Assembly (NCBI GenBank): GCA_947501805.1
Contig: CANMXJ010000002.1
Coordinates: forward strand, 1-64,000
From: an uncultured Sulfitobacter sp.
GTDB lineage: Bacteria > Pseudomonadota > Alphaproteobacteria > Rhodobacterales > Rhodobacteraceae
Length of the DNA: 64,000 nt
Reading direction: 5' to 3'
Shown here: positions 55,027-63,361 of the stretch, piece after piece
Numbering within the stretch: position 1 is the first letter of the stretch
How the letters are laid out: each line of letters opens with the position of its first letter
The notes under the pieces: generated by a model
The model's input: only the letters and a program-made list of their open reading frames with translations
Told to the model about the DNA's origin: nothing
Database searches by the model: none
Position numbers and translations under genes: made by a program

Positions 55027-55989
55027 ATGCGCGCCATGCAAGTGACGGCCATTGATGCCCCCCTGACGATGACCGAGTTCGAAATACCCGTGCCTGCCAA
55101 GGGTGAGGTTCAGGTTAAAATTGATGCCTGTGGTTTGAACTTTGCTGACACGCTGATGATCAAGGGCACTTATCAGGAAAAGCCGTCTTTGCCGTTCACC
55201 ATCGGGATGGAACTGGCCGGAACCGTGACAGGCGTGGGCGATGGCGTGCGTGATATCAAGGAAGGTCAGCGTATCGCTGCGTACGTTGGGTCGGGGGGGC
55301 TAGCAGAATATGCCACCTTTCCTGCGGACATCTGTGTGCCAATTCCTGATCAGATGAGTGCTATCGATGCTGCGGCGTTCTTGATTGCCTATGGAACCAG
55401 CCACGTGGCCCTTGACTACAAGGCAAAGCTGCAACCGGGCGAGCGGTTGCTGGTTCTTGGTGCCTCTGGCGGAGTTGGCCTGACGGCGGTGGAATTGGGC
55501 AAACTGATGGGTGCCGAAGTGATCGCCTGTGCGCGGGGCAAGGCCAAGCTGGAAATCTGTCGCGCTGCAGGGGCCGACCATTTGATCGACTCCGATACGG
55601 ATGATATACGTGAAATTGTCAAAGAGCTGGGCGGCGCTGATGTGGTTTATGACCCTATTGGTGGGGACCAGTTCAAGGCCGCGCTGCGTGCGTGCAATCC
55701 CGAGGCACGTTTGCTGCCGCTTGGATTTGCGTCTGGCGATGTGCCGCAAATCCCTGCCAATATCTTGCTGGTCAAGAACCTGACAGTCATGGGCCTTTAT
55801 TGGGGCGGGTACGCACGTTTTAAACCCTCGGTTTTGACCGACAGCTTCCGGACATTGATTGACTGGTATGGCGCGGGTAAGCTGAAGCCACATGTGAGTA
55901 ATGTGCTGCCTTTGGATCAAGCCAATCAGGCGCTCGATCTTTTGCGGACCCGCAAGGCGACAGGCAAGGTCGTGGTACAGGTTTCCTGA
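55027..55989 (+). CDS. NADPH:quinone oxidoreductase, MDR superfamily
   Basis: A 320-residue medium-chain reductase without the zinc ligands. N-terminal VKIDACGLNFADTLMIKGTYQEKP, TIGMELAGTV, then the Rossmann GASGGVGLTAVELGK. The C-terminal LPLDQANQALDLLRTRKATGKVVV is standard for quinone reductases of the QOR branch. The ATG at 55027 has AAGGA upstream; the longer frame to 54952 starts inside the kinase gap. Single-gene unit or together with the CoxG-like gene. Confidence 0.9.
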   Translation: MRAMQVTAIDAPLTMTEFEIPVPAKGEVQVKIDACGLNFADTLMIKGTYQEKPSLPFTIGMELAGTVTGVGDGVRDIKEGQRIAAYVGSGGLAEYATFPADICVPIPDQMSAIDAAAFLIAYGTSHVALDYKAKLQPGERLLVLGASGGVGLTAVELGKLMGAEVIACARGKAKLEICRAAGADHLIDSDTDDIREIVKELGGADVVYDPIGGDQFKAALRACNPEARLLPLGFASGDVPQIPANILLVKNLTVMGLYWGGYARFKPSVLTDSFRTLIDWYGAGKLKPHVSNVLPLDQANQALDLLRTRKATGKVVVQVS

Positions 55990-56055
55990 CAACGCTTGCG
56001 GCGCGGACCTATGCTGGGGTATTTAGACAAGAGCCCCAGCCAAGGAACCCCCGTG

Positions 56056-56568
56056 ATGCAAATGTCCGACACCCGCCAGATCGCCGTCCCGCCTGCCGCT
56101 GTTTACGCCGCTTTGCTAGACCCTGAAATGCTAAAAAACTGTGTGCCGGGCGCGCAGGAGGTGAGCGGATCGGTTGAGGAAGGCTTTGAGGCGACGGTGG
56201 TGCAAAAGGTCGGGCCAGTGAAGGCGACGTTTAAGGGCGAGGTCACAATTTCTGATCTGGTACCTGACACGTCGCTAAAAATCGACGGTTCGGGCAAGGG
56301 GGGCGCGGCGGGTTTTGCCAAGGGCGGCGCAGAGGTGCGACTGCTCGAAAAAGACGGTGGCACTGAATTGAGTTATGACGTCGAAGCCAAGGTTGGCGGC
56401 AAGCTGGCCCAACTTGGTAGCCGGATCATCGACGGATTTGCTAAAAAGATGGCTGACCAGTTTTTCGAGAACCTGCAGACCTCTCTTGAAGGCCCCGCAG
56501 ATGATGTAGAGGCCCAAGGTGAAGAAGCGCCCGCGAAAAAAGGCTGGTTTGGCCGCGCAAAAGACTGA
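56056..56568 (+). CDS. coxG: CoxG-family SRPBCC-fold protein
   Basis: A 170-residue protein with the SRPBCC (START-like) domain at 1-145. The CoxG signature VYAALLDPEMLKNCVPG is followed by VGPVKATFKGEV, then a short acidic linker and KKGWFGRAKD. In CO-oxidising bacteria CoxG anchors CO dehydrogenase to the membrane. No coxLMS genes are in the window, so the role here is open. The ATG at 56056 fits AAGGA at 56042-56046; an ATG at 56062 is equally possible. Confidence 0.8.
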   Translation: MQMSDTRQIAVPPAAVYAALLDPEMLKNCVPGAQEVSGSVEEGFEATVVQKVGPVKATFKGEVTISDLVPDTSLKIDGSGKGGAAGFAKGGAEVRLLEKDGGTELSYDVEAKVGGKLAQLGSRIIDGFAKKMADQFFENLQTSLEGPADDVEAQGEEAPAKKGWFGRAKD

Positions 56569-56626
56569 TCACACCTGTTTCCTTTCGGATAATCGGTTTA
56601 GGTTCCCGATCTGAGAAGGAAATACC

Positions 56627-57580
56627 ATGCCCAATATCGTCGAGATTGAAGACCTCAAGAAGTCCTACAAAGGTGGATTTGAGGCGCTGAAAGGCGTCTC
56701 GCTGGATATCCGCGAAGGCGAAATTCTTGCTTTGTTAGGCCCGAACGGTGCGGGCAAGACCACGCTTATTTCCACTGTTTGCGGGATCACAACGGCGACT
56801 TCGGGCAGTGTAAAAGTTGGTGGGTATGACATCTTGTCTGATTATCGCGCGGCGCGTGCGATGATCGGATTGGTGCCGCAGGAAATCAACCTTGAGCCGT
56901 TTGAACGGGTCATCAATACCGTTCGATTTTCGCGCGGTCTGTTTGGCAAGCCCAGAGATGATGCCGCGCTTGAACAAGTGCTGCGCCAGCTGTCACTTTG
57001 GGACAAGAAAGACAACCAAATCAGAGAATTGTCGGGTGGTATGAAACGCCGTGTTTTGATCGCCAAAGCCTTGTCCCATGACCCGCGCGTGTTGTTTCTG
57101 GACGAACCCACTGCAGGCGTTGACGTAGAGTTGCGCAAGGACATGTGGGAGATCGTGGCGGGTCTGAAAGCATCCGGCGTGACGATCATTCTGACCACCC
57201 ATTACATTGAGGAAGCCGAAGCAATTGCCGACCGTGTGGGCGTGATTGCCAAAGGCGAATTGATGTTGGTGGAGGACAAAGACAAGCTGATGGCGCGGAT
57301 GGGTCAGAAAGAACTTGAGGTGCAGTTGGACGAGTCGCTAGTCGAAGTACCAGCGGCACTGCAATCGGATGCGCTGAGGCTTTGTGATAGTAAGCGGGCA
57401 TTGATCTACACCTATGACACGCGGGCGGAGCGGACGGGAATCACTTCTCTGCTGGCCGGTGTTGCCAAGGAAGGGCTGACCCTGCGCGATCTGGTCACTC
57501 GGCAATCGAGCCTTGAGGAGATTTTCGTCAACCTTGTGCATGACGGGGATAACAAACCCGGCAAGGAGGATGCAGCATGA
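56627..57580 (+). CDS. ABC exporter ATPase (DrrA/YadG type)
   Basis: A 317-residue ATPase. Walker [12 protein letters not shown], signature [15 protein letters not shown], Walker [13 protein letters not shown], switch [10 protein letters not shown]. The C-terminal part from about 230 matches YadG-type exporters. Its stop overlaps the ATG of the permease gene, so they form one exporter. Substrate unknown. AAGGAAA precedes the start. Confidence 0.92.
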   Translation: MPNIVEIEDLKKSYKGGFEALKGVSLDIREGEILALLGPNGAGKTTLISTVCGITTATSGSVKVGGYDILSDYRAARAMIGLVPQEINLEPFERVINTVRFSRGLFGKPRDDAALEQVLRQLSLWDKKDNQIRELSGGMKRRVLIAKALSHDPRVLFLDEPTAGVDVELRKDMWEIVAGLKASGVTIILTTHYIEEAEAIADRVGVIAKGELMLVEDKDKLMARMGQKELEVQLDESLVEVPAALQSDALRLCDSKRALIYTYDTRAERTGITSLLAGVAKEGLTLRDLVTRQSSLEEIFVNLVHDGDNKPGKEDAA

Positions 57581-58338
57581 ACTGGACCGCGATCCGCTCC
57601 ATCTTCTTCTTTGAAATGGCGCGATTTTTCCGCACTATTGCGCAGAGTTTTCTTGCTCCTGTCATTTCGACATCGCTCTATTTCGTGGTTTTTGGTGCGG
57701 CGATCGGTAGCCGCATCCAAGAGGTTGAAGGGATCAGTTACGGTGCCTTCATCGTGCCCGGGTTGATCATGCTAACGGTAATCACGCAGTCGATTTCAAA
57801 CGCGTCTTTCGGCATCTACTTTCCCAAGTTTATCGGCACATTTTCGGAACTTCTTGCTGCACCCATAAGTTTCCTTGAGATTGTGATCGGGTACGTTGGT
57901 GCTGCGGCAACCAAGGCGTTGATCATCGGAGCGATTATCCTGTTCACTGCTTTCTTCTTTGTCGATTTCAGCATTGAACATCCACTTGCGATGCTTGCTT
58001 TCCTCGTCCTGACGTCCATCAGTTTTTCGCTGTTTGGTTTTATTCTTGGCATATGGGCCGGTAACTTCGAGCAATTGCAGATTGTGCCTCTGCTTATTGT
58101 GACACCGCTTGTCTTTCTTGGTGGCTCTTTCTACTCCATTTCGATGTTGCCGCCTGTTTGGCAGACCATCTCGATGTTCAATCCCGTCGTTTACCTGATC
58201 TCGGGTTTTCGTTGGGCATTCTTTGACACGGCAGATGTGCCGATCATCACAAGCTTGCTAGCCATCGGGCTCTTCACGGGCATCTGCCTGTTGGTCATCG
58301 GGTGGATTTTCCGTACGGGTTGGCGCATCCGGCAATAA
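57577..58338 (+). CDS. ABC-2-type exporter permease (YadH type)
   Basis: A 253-residue protein with six hydrophobic helices and the ABC-2 family sequence FGAAIGSRI, then [14 protein letters not shown] and [21 protein letters not shown]. Its terminal helix is followed by a short basic tail. Coupled to the ATPase gene by overlap; sppA follows 50 bases on. Confidence 0.92.
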   Translation: MNWTAIRSIFFFEMARFFRTIAQSFLAPVISTSLYFVVFGAAIGSRIQEVEGISYGAFIVPGLIMLTVITQSISNASFGIYFPKFIGTFSELLAAPISFLEIVIGYVGAAATKALIIGAIILFTAFFFVDFSIEHPLAMLAFLVLTSISFSLFGFILGIWAGNFEQLQIVPLLIVTPLVFLGGSFYSISMLPPVWQTISMFNPVVYLISGFRWAFFDTADVPIITSLLAIGLFTGICLLVIGWIFRTGWRIRQ

Positions 58339-58388
58339 TCGCGGATGCTGCCTTGTTTGCAAGCAGCGCGCACTCTACATGGGGACAC

Positions 58389-59186
58389 ATGAAGAACCGG
58401 CTCCCTTTCCTGAAATCCCACCCGACTGTCGCCGTGATCCGCCTTGCGGGTATGATTGGTGGTCAGGGCCGTGGCACGTTGAACGATGCAACGCTCGCGC
58501 CGTTGATCGAAAAGGCTTTTGCCAAGGGCAAGCCTGTCGCCGTCGCGCTTGAGATAAACTCGCCGGGCGGCAGTCCTGTGCAATCCTCTCTGATCGGTGC
58601 CCGTATCCGACGGTTGGCGGAGGAAAAGAACATTCCCGTTATCGCCTTTGTCGAAGATGTCGCCGCGTCCGGTGGGTACTGGTTGGCAGCGGCCGCAGAT
58701 GAAATTTACGCTGATACATCCTCTGTGGTGGGGTCAATCGGGGTGATCTCTGCATCTTTTGGTCTGGATAAGCTGATTGAAACTTATGGCGTTGAACGGC
58801 GTGTTTATACGGCGGGCAAGTCCAAAAGCATGCTTGACCCGTTCCGCCCTGAAAATCCCGAAGATGTGGCGCGGCTCAAGACGTTGCTTGACGATATTCA
58901 TGTGAACTTCAAGGACCACATTTCTACGCGGCGCGCGGGCAAGCTGCCCGAGGACAAGGATTTGTTTACTGGCGAGGTCTGGCTGGGAAAGCGCGCGACT
59001 GAATTGGGTCTGATTGATGGCATCGGCCATCTGCGGCCGATGATGATGGAACGCTTCGGGGCCAAAGTCAAATTTCGAGCCTATAATGCGAAGCGCGGAT
59101 TGCTGTCGCGCTTCGGTGCGCAGGTGGTCCGGGATACGGTTCAGGGTATCGAGGAACGCGCTGCCTTTGCGCGCTTTGGGCTCTAA
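58389..59186 (+). CDS. sppA: Signal peptide peptidase SppA/S49-family protease, short form
   Basis: A 265-residue S49 protease. The nucleophile Ser is in FVEDVAASGGYWLAAAADEIYA; the general base Lys is in YTAGKSKSMLDPF; SSVVGSIGVI follows the oxyanion region. It has only the catalytic half, as in SohB-like short forms, and no clear transmembrane helix. The frame is open to 58302, but the ATG at 58389 has a fair site and begins the usual sequence. Its stop is four bases before the small zinc-ribbon gene. Confidence 0.9.
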   Translation: MKNRLPFLKSHPTVAVIRLAGMIGGQGRGTLNDATLAPLIEKAFAKGKPVAVALEINSPGGSPVQSSLIGARIRRLAEEKNIPVIAFVEDVAASGGYWLAAAADEIYADTSSVVGSIGVISASFGLDKLIETYGVERRVYTAGKSKSMLDPFRPENPEDVARLKTLLDDIHVNFKDHISTRRAGKLPEDKDLFTGEVWLGKRATELGLIDGIGHLRPMMMERFGAKVKFRAYNAKRGLLSRFGAQVVRDTVQGIEERAAFARFGL

Positions 59187-59189
59187 TCC

Positions 59190-59354
59190 ATGATTGCCAA
59201 GATTGTTCTTCTTTTTCTGGTATTTATGGGTGTGCTTGCATGGTTCGGCAAAATGCACTGGCTGGGATCAAGCCGTTTGAAACAAACAAAATGTAGTCGG
59301 TGCGGACGTTATCGTATTGGCAAAGGGCCCTGCGCCTGTGGAGGTAAGGGCTGA
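59190..59354 (+). CDS. Small membrane protein with a zinc-ribbon-like C-terminus
   Basis: A 54-residue protein: a hydrophobic helix (KIVLLFLVFMGVLAWFG), then a basic stretch and four cysteines in CSRC and CACGGKG, spaced like a zinc ribbon. The gene exactly fills the gap between sppA and the exchanger gene: its ATG is four bases after the sppA stop and its TGA shares bases with the next ATG (59354). I do not know a function. Position and coupling argue for a true gene. Confidence 0.8.
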   Translation: MIAKIVLLFLVFMGVLAWFGKMHWLGSSRLKQTKCSRCGRYRIGKGPCACGGKG

Positions 59355-60304
59355 TGTTGATGCCATGGGTGCTGTCGGGCCTTGGGCTTGTGATTTTGCT
59401 GCTTGCGGGGGATGCGCTGGTTAAAGGTGCAGTGAACCTGTCGCTGCGCCTAGGGGTGCCTGCGTTGATTGTCAGCCTGACGATTGTTGCGTTCGGGACC
59501 TCTGCGCCGGAACTGTTGATATCCATCAAAGCGGTGCTGGAAGATGCACCCGGACTGGCACTTGGTAATGTCGTCGGCTCCAATACAGCCAATATCTTGC
59601 TTGTGCTTGGTATCCCCGCGTTGCTGGCAACGATGCACACCTCTGAATGTGACACCAAGAAGACCTACAATTTCATGATCGCGGCCACGCTTCTGTTCAT
59701 AGCGCTGGCATTTCGCGGGGTATTTGACTGGCTTGCAGGTCTCGTTTTGCTGGGCGCTTTGGCCTATGTTCTAGCTGATGCCTTTCGTGATGCGCATGTG
59801 CACCGTCAGGCCTGCAAGGGGGATGATCTGGAAGACCTTGAAGGGGCCGATCCAGATATGCCGGGGTGGCAGATTGCTGTTTTTCTGGTGCTTGGCCTTG
59901 TGGGATTGCCGCTTGGGGCGGGTTTGTTGGTCGATAATGCTACAATCATCGCCAAAGCCTATGGCATCAGCGATACGGTGATCGGTTTGACCTTGGTCGC
60001 CATTGGTACGTCCTTGCCTGAACTTGCCACCACTGTAATGGCTGCATTGCGCCGTCAGGCTGATGTTGTTTTGGGCAGTGTTATCGGTTCCAACATGTTC
60101 AATCTTCTGGCCATAATCGGCATTGCCAGCCTTGTCGGACCTATCGGTGTAGACTCGGAATTCCTCCGCTTTGACCTCTGGGTTATGTTGGGCGCTTCTC
60201 TGTTGCTGATCCCGTTTGTCTTTATGAAAATGGACCTCACGCGGGGCTGGGGAATTGCGCTGAGCGCCCTATATGCAGTCTACATAATTGTTGTGCTGAA
60301 CTAA
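59354..60304 (+). CDS. Calcium/sodium antiporter (YrbG family)
   Basis: A 316-residue cation exchanger with about ten helices. The two inverted alpha-repeats are intact: GTSAPELLISIKAVLE with GNVVGSNTANILLVLG, and GTSLPELATTVMAALR with GSVIGSNMFNLLAIIG. A short hydrophilic loop divides the halves near residue 155. The start overlaps the zinc-ribbon gene stop. Confidence 0.93.
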   Translation: MLMPWVLSGLGLVILLLAGDALVKGAVNLSLRLGVPALIVSLTIVAFGTSAPELLISIKAVLEDAPGLALGNVVGSNTANILLVLGIPALLATMHTSECDTKKTYNFMIAATLLFIALAFRGVFDWLAGLVLLGALAYVLADAFRDAHVHRQACKGDDLEDLEGADPDMPGWQIAVFLVLGLVGLPLGAGLLVDNATIIAKAYGISDTVIGLTLVAIGTSLPELATTVMAALRRQADVVLGSVIGSNMFNLLAIIGIASLVGPIGVDSEFLRFDLWVMLGASLLLIPFVFMKMDLTRGWGIALSALYAVYIIVVLN

Positions 60305-60316
60305 GGGGGGCGTGCC

Positions 60317-61096
60317 ATGGGCTGCGCACTTGTAACGGGGGCGGGGCACCGTCTTGGGGCCGCGATGGCGCGGTATCTGGCAGGGCGGGGGTACGACGTA
60401 GCCGTTCACTACGCCCATTCTGCAGAAGGTGCAGAGGAAGTTGTCAAAGACATCGTTGCTTTGGGGCAAAAGGGCGTGGCGCTTCGGGCAGATCTGCTGG
60501 ATGAGCACGCCACCCAAGCCTTGTTTGATCGTGCAGTCGAGGCGCTTGGGAGACCGATTACCTGTCTCGTGAACAATGCTTCCATCTTTGAATATGACAC
60601 GATCTCAACTGCCACGCGGACCAGTTGGGACAGGCATATGGGCAGCAATCTGCGCGCACCCTTTGTGTTGACGCAGGCCATGGCAGCGCAAGGATTGCCT
60701 GAAGAAACGGATGAAGCAGGAGAGCCGGTCGCAACCGGTTTGATCGTAAACATGATTGATCAACGCGTTCGCAAGCTGACGCCCGAATTCATGACCTACA
60801 CGCTGGCCAAGATGGGACTGTGGACACTAACGCAAACCACGGCGCAGGCCCTTGCGCCGGTCATTCGGGTCAATGCGATCGGGCCCGGTCCTACGTTGCA
60901 GGGAAGCCGTCAGTCAGCGCAGCATTTTGCCAATCAACGCGCGAATACCGTGCTGGGCAGAGGGGCCAATACCTCTGACATCACTGCGGCACTTGGGTAC
61001 TTCATGGATGCTTCTGCGGTCACAGGGCAGCTACTGTGCGTTGATGGCGGGCAGCATTTGGGGTGGAAAACACCGGACATACAGGGGGTTGAATGA
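60317..61096 (+). CDS. SDR oxidoreductase, FolM/pteridine-reductase-like
   Basis: A 259-residue short-chain dehydrogenase with GAGHRLGAAMARYL, NNASIFEYD and catalytic Tyr/Lys in YTLAKMGLW. The N-terminal GHRLG variant and the IRVNAIGPGP loop fit the FolM branch that reduces dihydromonapterin or dihydrobiopterin. In many alphaproteobacteria such a gene precedes folB; here uvrC comes next. The pteridine role is inferred from sequence style. Confidence 0.82.
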   Translation: MGCALVTGAGHRLGAAMARYLAGRGYDVAVHYAHSAEGAEEVVKDIVALGQKGVALRADLLDEHATQALFDRAVEALGRPITCLVNNASIFEYDTISTATRTSWDRHMGSNLRAPFVLTQAMAAQGLPEETDEAGEPVATGLIVNMIDQRVRKLTPEFMTYTLAKMGLWTLTQTTAQALAPVIRVNAIGPGPTLQGSRQSAQHFANQRANTVLGRGANTSDITAALGYFMDASAVTGQLLCVDGGQHLGWKTPDIQGVE

Positions 61097-61223
61097 TCGC
61101 CGTTTCGGTAGAGTTCTGCACGTCGAACGGAAAGCGTTACAAGATTGTGATAAATTTCATTTAGATTCAGGTAGTTGATAAATGAAAATAAATTACGTCA
61201 ATGAAAACAATAGCTTGAGTTTT

Positions 61224-61240
61224 TGCCTAAAAAATAGGCA
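61224..61240 (+). terminator. Small hairpin before uvrC
   Basis: TGCCTA (61224-61229) with TAGGCA (61235-61240), 5-base A loop, in an AT-rich stretch after the SDR gene. No T-run follows, so it is a weak terminator candidate. Confidence 0.35.
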
Positions 61241-61301
61241 CTTTGACGAAGCCTGCCAAAAACAACGATAATTCTCTAACAGGCACAAGTTACCCGCAGA
61301 G

Positions 61302-61310
61302 TTATCCACA
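61302..61310 (+). promoter_or_regulatory. Single DnaA-box match upstream of uvrC
   Basis: TTATCCACA is the exact high-affinity DnaA box. It is single and lies 73 bases before the uvrC start in an AT-rich gap. It could allow DnaA to influence the uvrC promoter, or it may be chance. Confidence 0.35.
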
Positions 61311-61382
61311 AGTTCCGTGGACAGGTTAACACTTGTTACCACAAACGGCATAGTGCAGCGGAGCAGGAGAATCAGCACATCA

Positions 61383-63248
61383 ATGACGGACGAGATTGAA
61401 AACCCACCAGTCGGCCATGAGGTGATCCAGAGTTACCTCAGAACGATCGATACGTCGCCGGGCGTATACCGCATGTTGGACACAGAAAGCCGTGTGCTGT
61501 ATGTCGGCAAGGCGCGCAATTTGCGTGCACGGGTTAGCAATTATGCGCGGCCCACAGGACATTCTGCGCGAATTGCGCGCATGATTGCCAACACCGCCTC
61601 CATGATGTTCCTGACGACCAAAACAGAAACCGAAGCGTTGCTGCTGGAACAGAACCTGATCAAGCAGTTGAAACCCAAGTTCAACGTGCTTTTGCGTGAT
61701 GATAAAAGCTTTCCGAACATTCTGGTCACTGCAGAACACGAGTTCCCCCAAATCAAGAAACATCGCGGGGCGAAAAAGGAAAAAGGGGACTACTACGGTC
61801 CATTTGCCAGTGCAGGTGCGGTCAATCGTACGCTGAACCAGCTGCAACGTGTTTTTTTGTTGCGCGATTGTTCCAACGCGATGTTTGAAAGCCGCACACG
61901 TCCCTGTCTACAGCATCAGATCAAACGCTGCTCTGCTCCATGTGTGGGCAAGATCAGCGCGCAAGACTATCGCCAAACTGTAAAAGATGCGCAGCGTTTC
62001 CTGTCTGGCAAAACCACTGATATTCAGGCGCGTCTTGCACAGGAGATGAATGCAGCCTCTGAGGAAATGGAATTTGAGCGTGCGGCCGCATTGCGCGACC
62101 GTATCAAAGCCCTGACGCAGGTACAGACGGCCCAAGGGATAAATCCGAAAGGTGTCGAGGATGCCGATATTATCGGGCTCCATTTGGAGGGCGGGCAGGC
62201 CTGCGTTCAAGTGTTTTTCATCCGGGCGAACCAGAATTGGGGCAACCACGATTATTACCCACGCGTTGGGGCCGACGTCGACGCAGCCGAGGTGCTGGAA
62301 GCGTTTATCGGGCAGTTTTACGACCAGCGGGACCCGCCACGTCAGTTGATCCTCAGCAATGAGATCGAGAACCCCGATCTGATGGCAGACGCCTTGTCGG
62401 GTAAAATCGGCCGCAAAGTTGAATTGTTAGTGCCCAAACGCGGGGAAAAGGCGGAACTGGTTGATGGTGCCTTGCGTAATGCCCGTGAAAGTCTTGCTCG
62501 CAAATTGGCGGAAACGGCAACCCAGACCAAGCTATTGCAAGGTCTGGTCGACGCTTTTGACCTGCCGAAGCCGCCAGAGCGGATTGAAGTGTATGATAAC
62601 TCCCATATTCAGGGCACCAATGCCGTGGGTGCGATGATCGTGGCGGGGCCTGACGGAATGATGAAAAACCAATATCGGAAATTCAACATCCGCGGCGATG
62701 ATCTGACCCCCGGGGATGACTTTGGTATGATGAAGGAGGTCCTGCAGCGGCGGTTCAAGCGATTGATCAAGGAAGACCCAGAGCGCAAGGAGGGCCACTG
62801 GCCCGACCTGTTGTTGATTGATGGTGGTGCGGGTCAAGTCTCGGCTGTGGCTTCGATCATGCAGGAATTCGGGGTCGAAGATATTCCAATGATCGGTGTG
62901 GCCAAGGGGGTTGACCGCGACGCTGGCAAAGAAGAATTCCACCGTGTCGGCAAGCGCCCAATGGCGCTTCGGCATAATGATCCGGTGCTATATTTCGTGC
63001 AACGTCTGCGCGATGAAGCACACCGTTTCGCCATTGGGACGCATCGCGCCAAGCGCGCTAAAGCAGTGGGGGCAACGCCGCTGGATGATGTGCCGGGCGT
63101 CGGGGCCGGGCGCAAACGTGCTTTGCTTGCACATTTCGGGTCAGCCAAAGCAGTGGGCCGTGCCAATTTGAGTGATCTGAAAGCGGTAGAAGGCGTTTCT
63201 GATGCCTTGGCGGAAACCATCTATGGCTACTTTCACGAACGCGGATAG
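61383..63248 (+). CDS. uvrC: UvrABC system protein C
   Basis: A 621-residue excinuclease subunit that makes both incisions next to a lesion. The N-terminal GIY-YIG nuclease (GVYRML, then VLYVGKARNLRARV) is followed by the UVR domain at about 205-240 (EEMEFERAAALRDRIKAL). Next comes the RNase H-like second nuclease (IEVYDNSHIQGTNAVGAMIV, LLLIDGGAGQV) and two helix-hairpin-helix units at the end. The ATG at 61383 begins the normal protein; the frame from 61317 adds a leader with no better ribosome site. pgsA follows by 113 bases. Confidence 0.96.
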   Translation: MTDEIENPPVGHEVIQSYLRTIDTSPGVYRMLDTESRVLYVGKARNLRARVSNYARPTGHSARIARMIANTASMMFLTTKTETEALLLEQNLIKQLKPKFNVLLRDDKSFPNILVTAEHEFPQIKKHRGAKKEKGDYYGPFASAGAVNRTLNQLQRVFLLRDCSNAMFESRTRPCLQHQIKRCSAPCVGKISAQDYRQTVKDAQRFLSGKTTDIQARLAQEMNAASEEMEFERAAALRDRIKALTQVQTAQGINPKGVEDADIIGLHLEGGQACVQVFFIRANQNWGNHDYYPRVGADVDAAEVLEAFIGQFYDQRDPPRQLILSNEIENPDLMADALSGKIGRKVELLVPKRGEKAELVDGALRNARESLARKLAETATQTKLLQGLVDAFDLPKPPERIEVYDNSHIQGTNAVGAMIVAGPDGMMKNQYRKFNIRGDDLTPGDDFGMMKEVLQRRFKRLIKEDPERKEGHWPDLLLIDGGAGQVSAVASIMQEFGVEDIPMIGVAKGVDRDAGKEEFHRVGKRPMALRHNDPVLYFVQRLRDEAHRFAIGTHRAKRAKAVGATPLDDVPGVGAGRKRALLAHFGSAKAVGRANLSDLKAVEGVSDALAETIYGYFHERG

Positions 63249-63361
63249 ATCGGCTTTTTTGCAGGGCCAGCGGGGCACCAGTAGTGCGGCGGGAATTTGC
63301 CTTTAATAAGAGCGCAGCGTTGGCGCTTTCACATGGTTGCAACGCGATGTAGTGTGCGCTT

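Noticed and set aside
56056..56568. Evidence for aerobic CO oxidation from the CoxG-like gene
   Set aside because: No coxM, coxS, coxL or accessory genes are in the window. Isolated CoxG-like SRPBCC proteins are common in this group.
61093..61164. 23-codon frame starting at the FolM-like stop, where folB sits in some genomes
   Set aside because: Too short, no similarity to dihydroneopterin aldolase visible, and it runs into AT-rich intergenic DNA.
61140..61382. Possible replication origin near the DnaA box
   Set aside because: Only one exact box, no cluster of boxes, no dnaA, hemE, parAB or repABC genes nearby.
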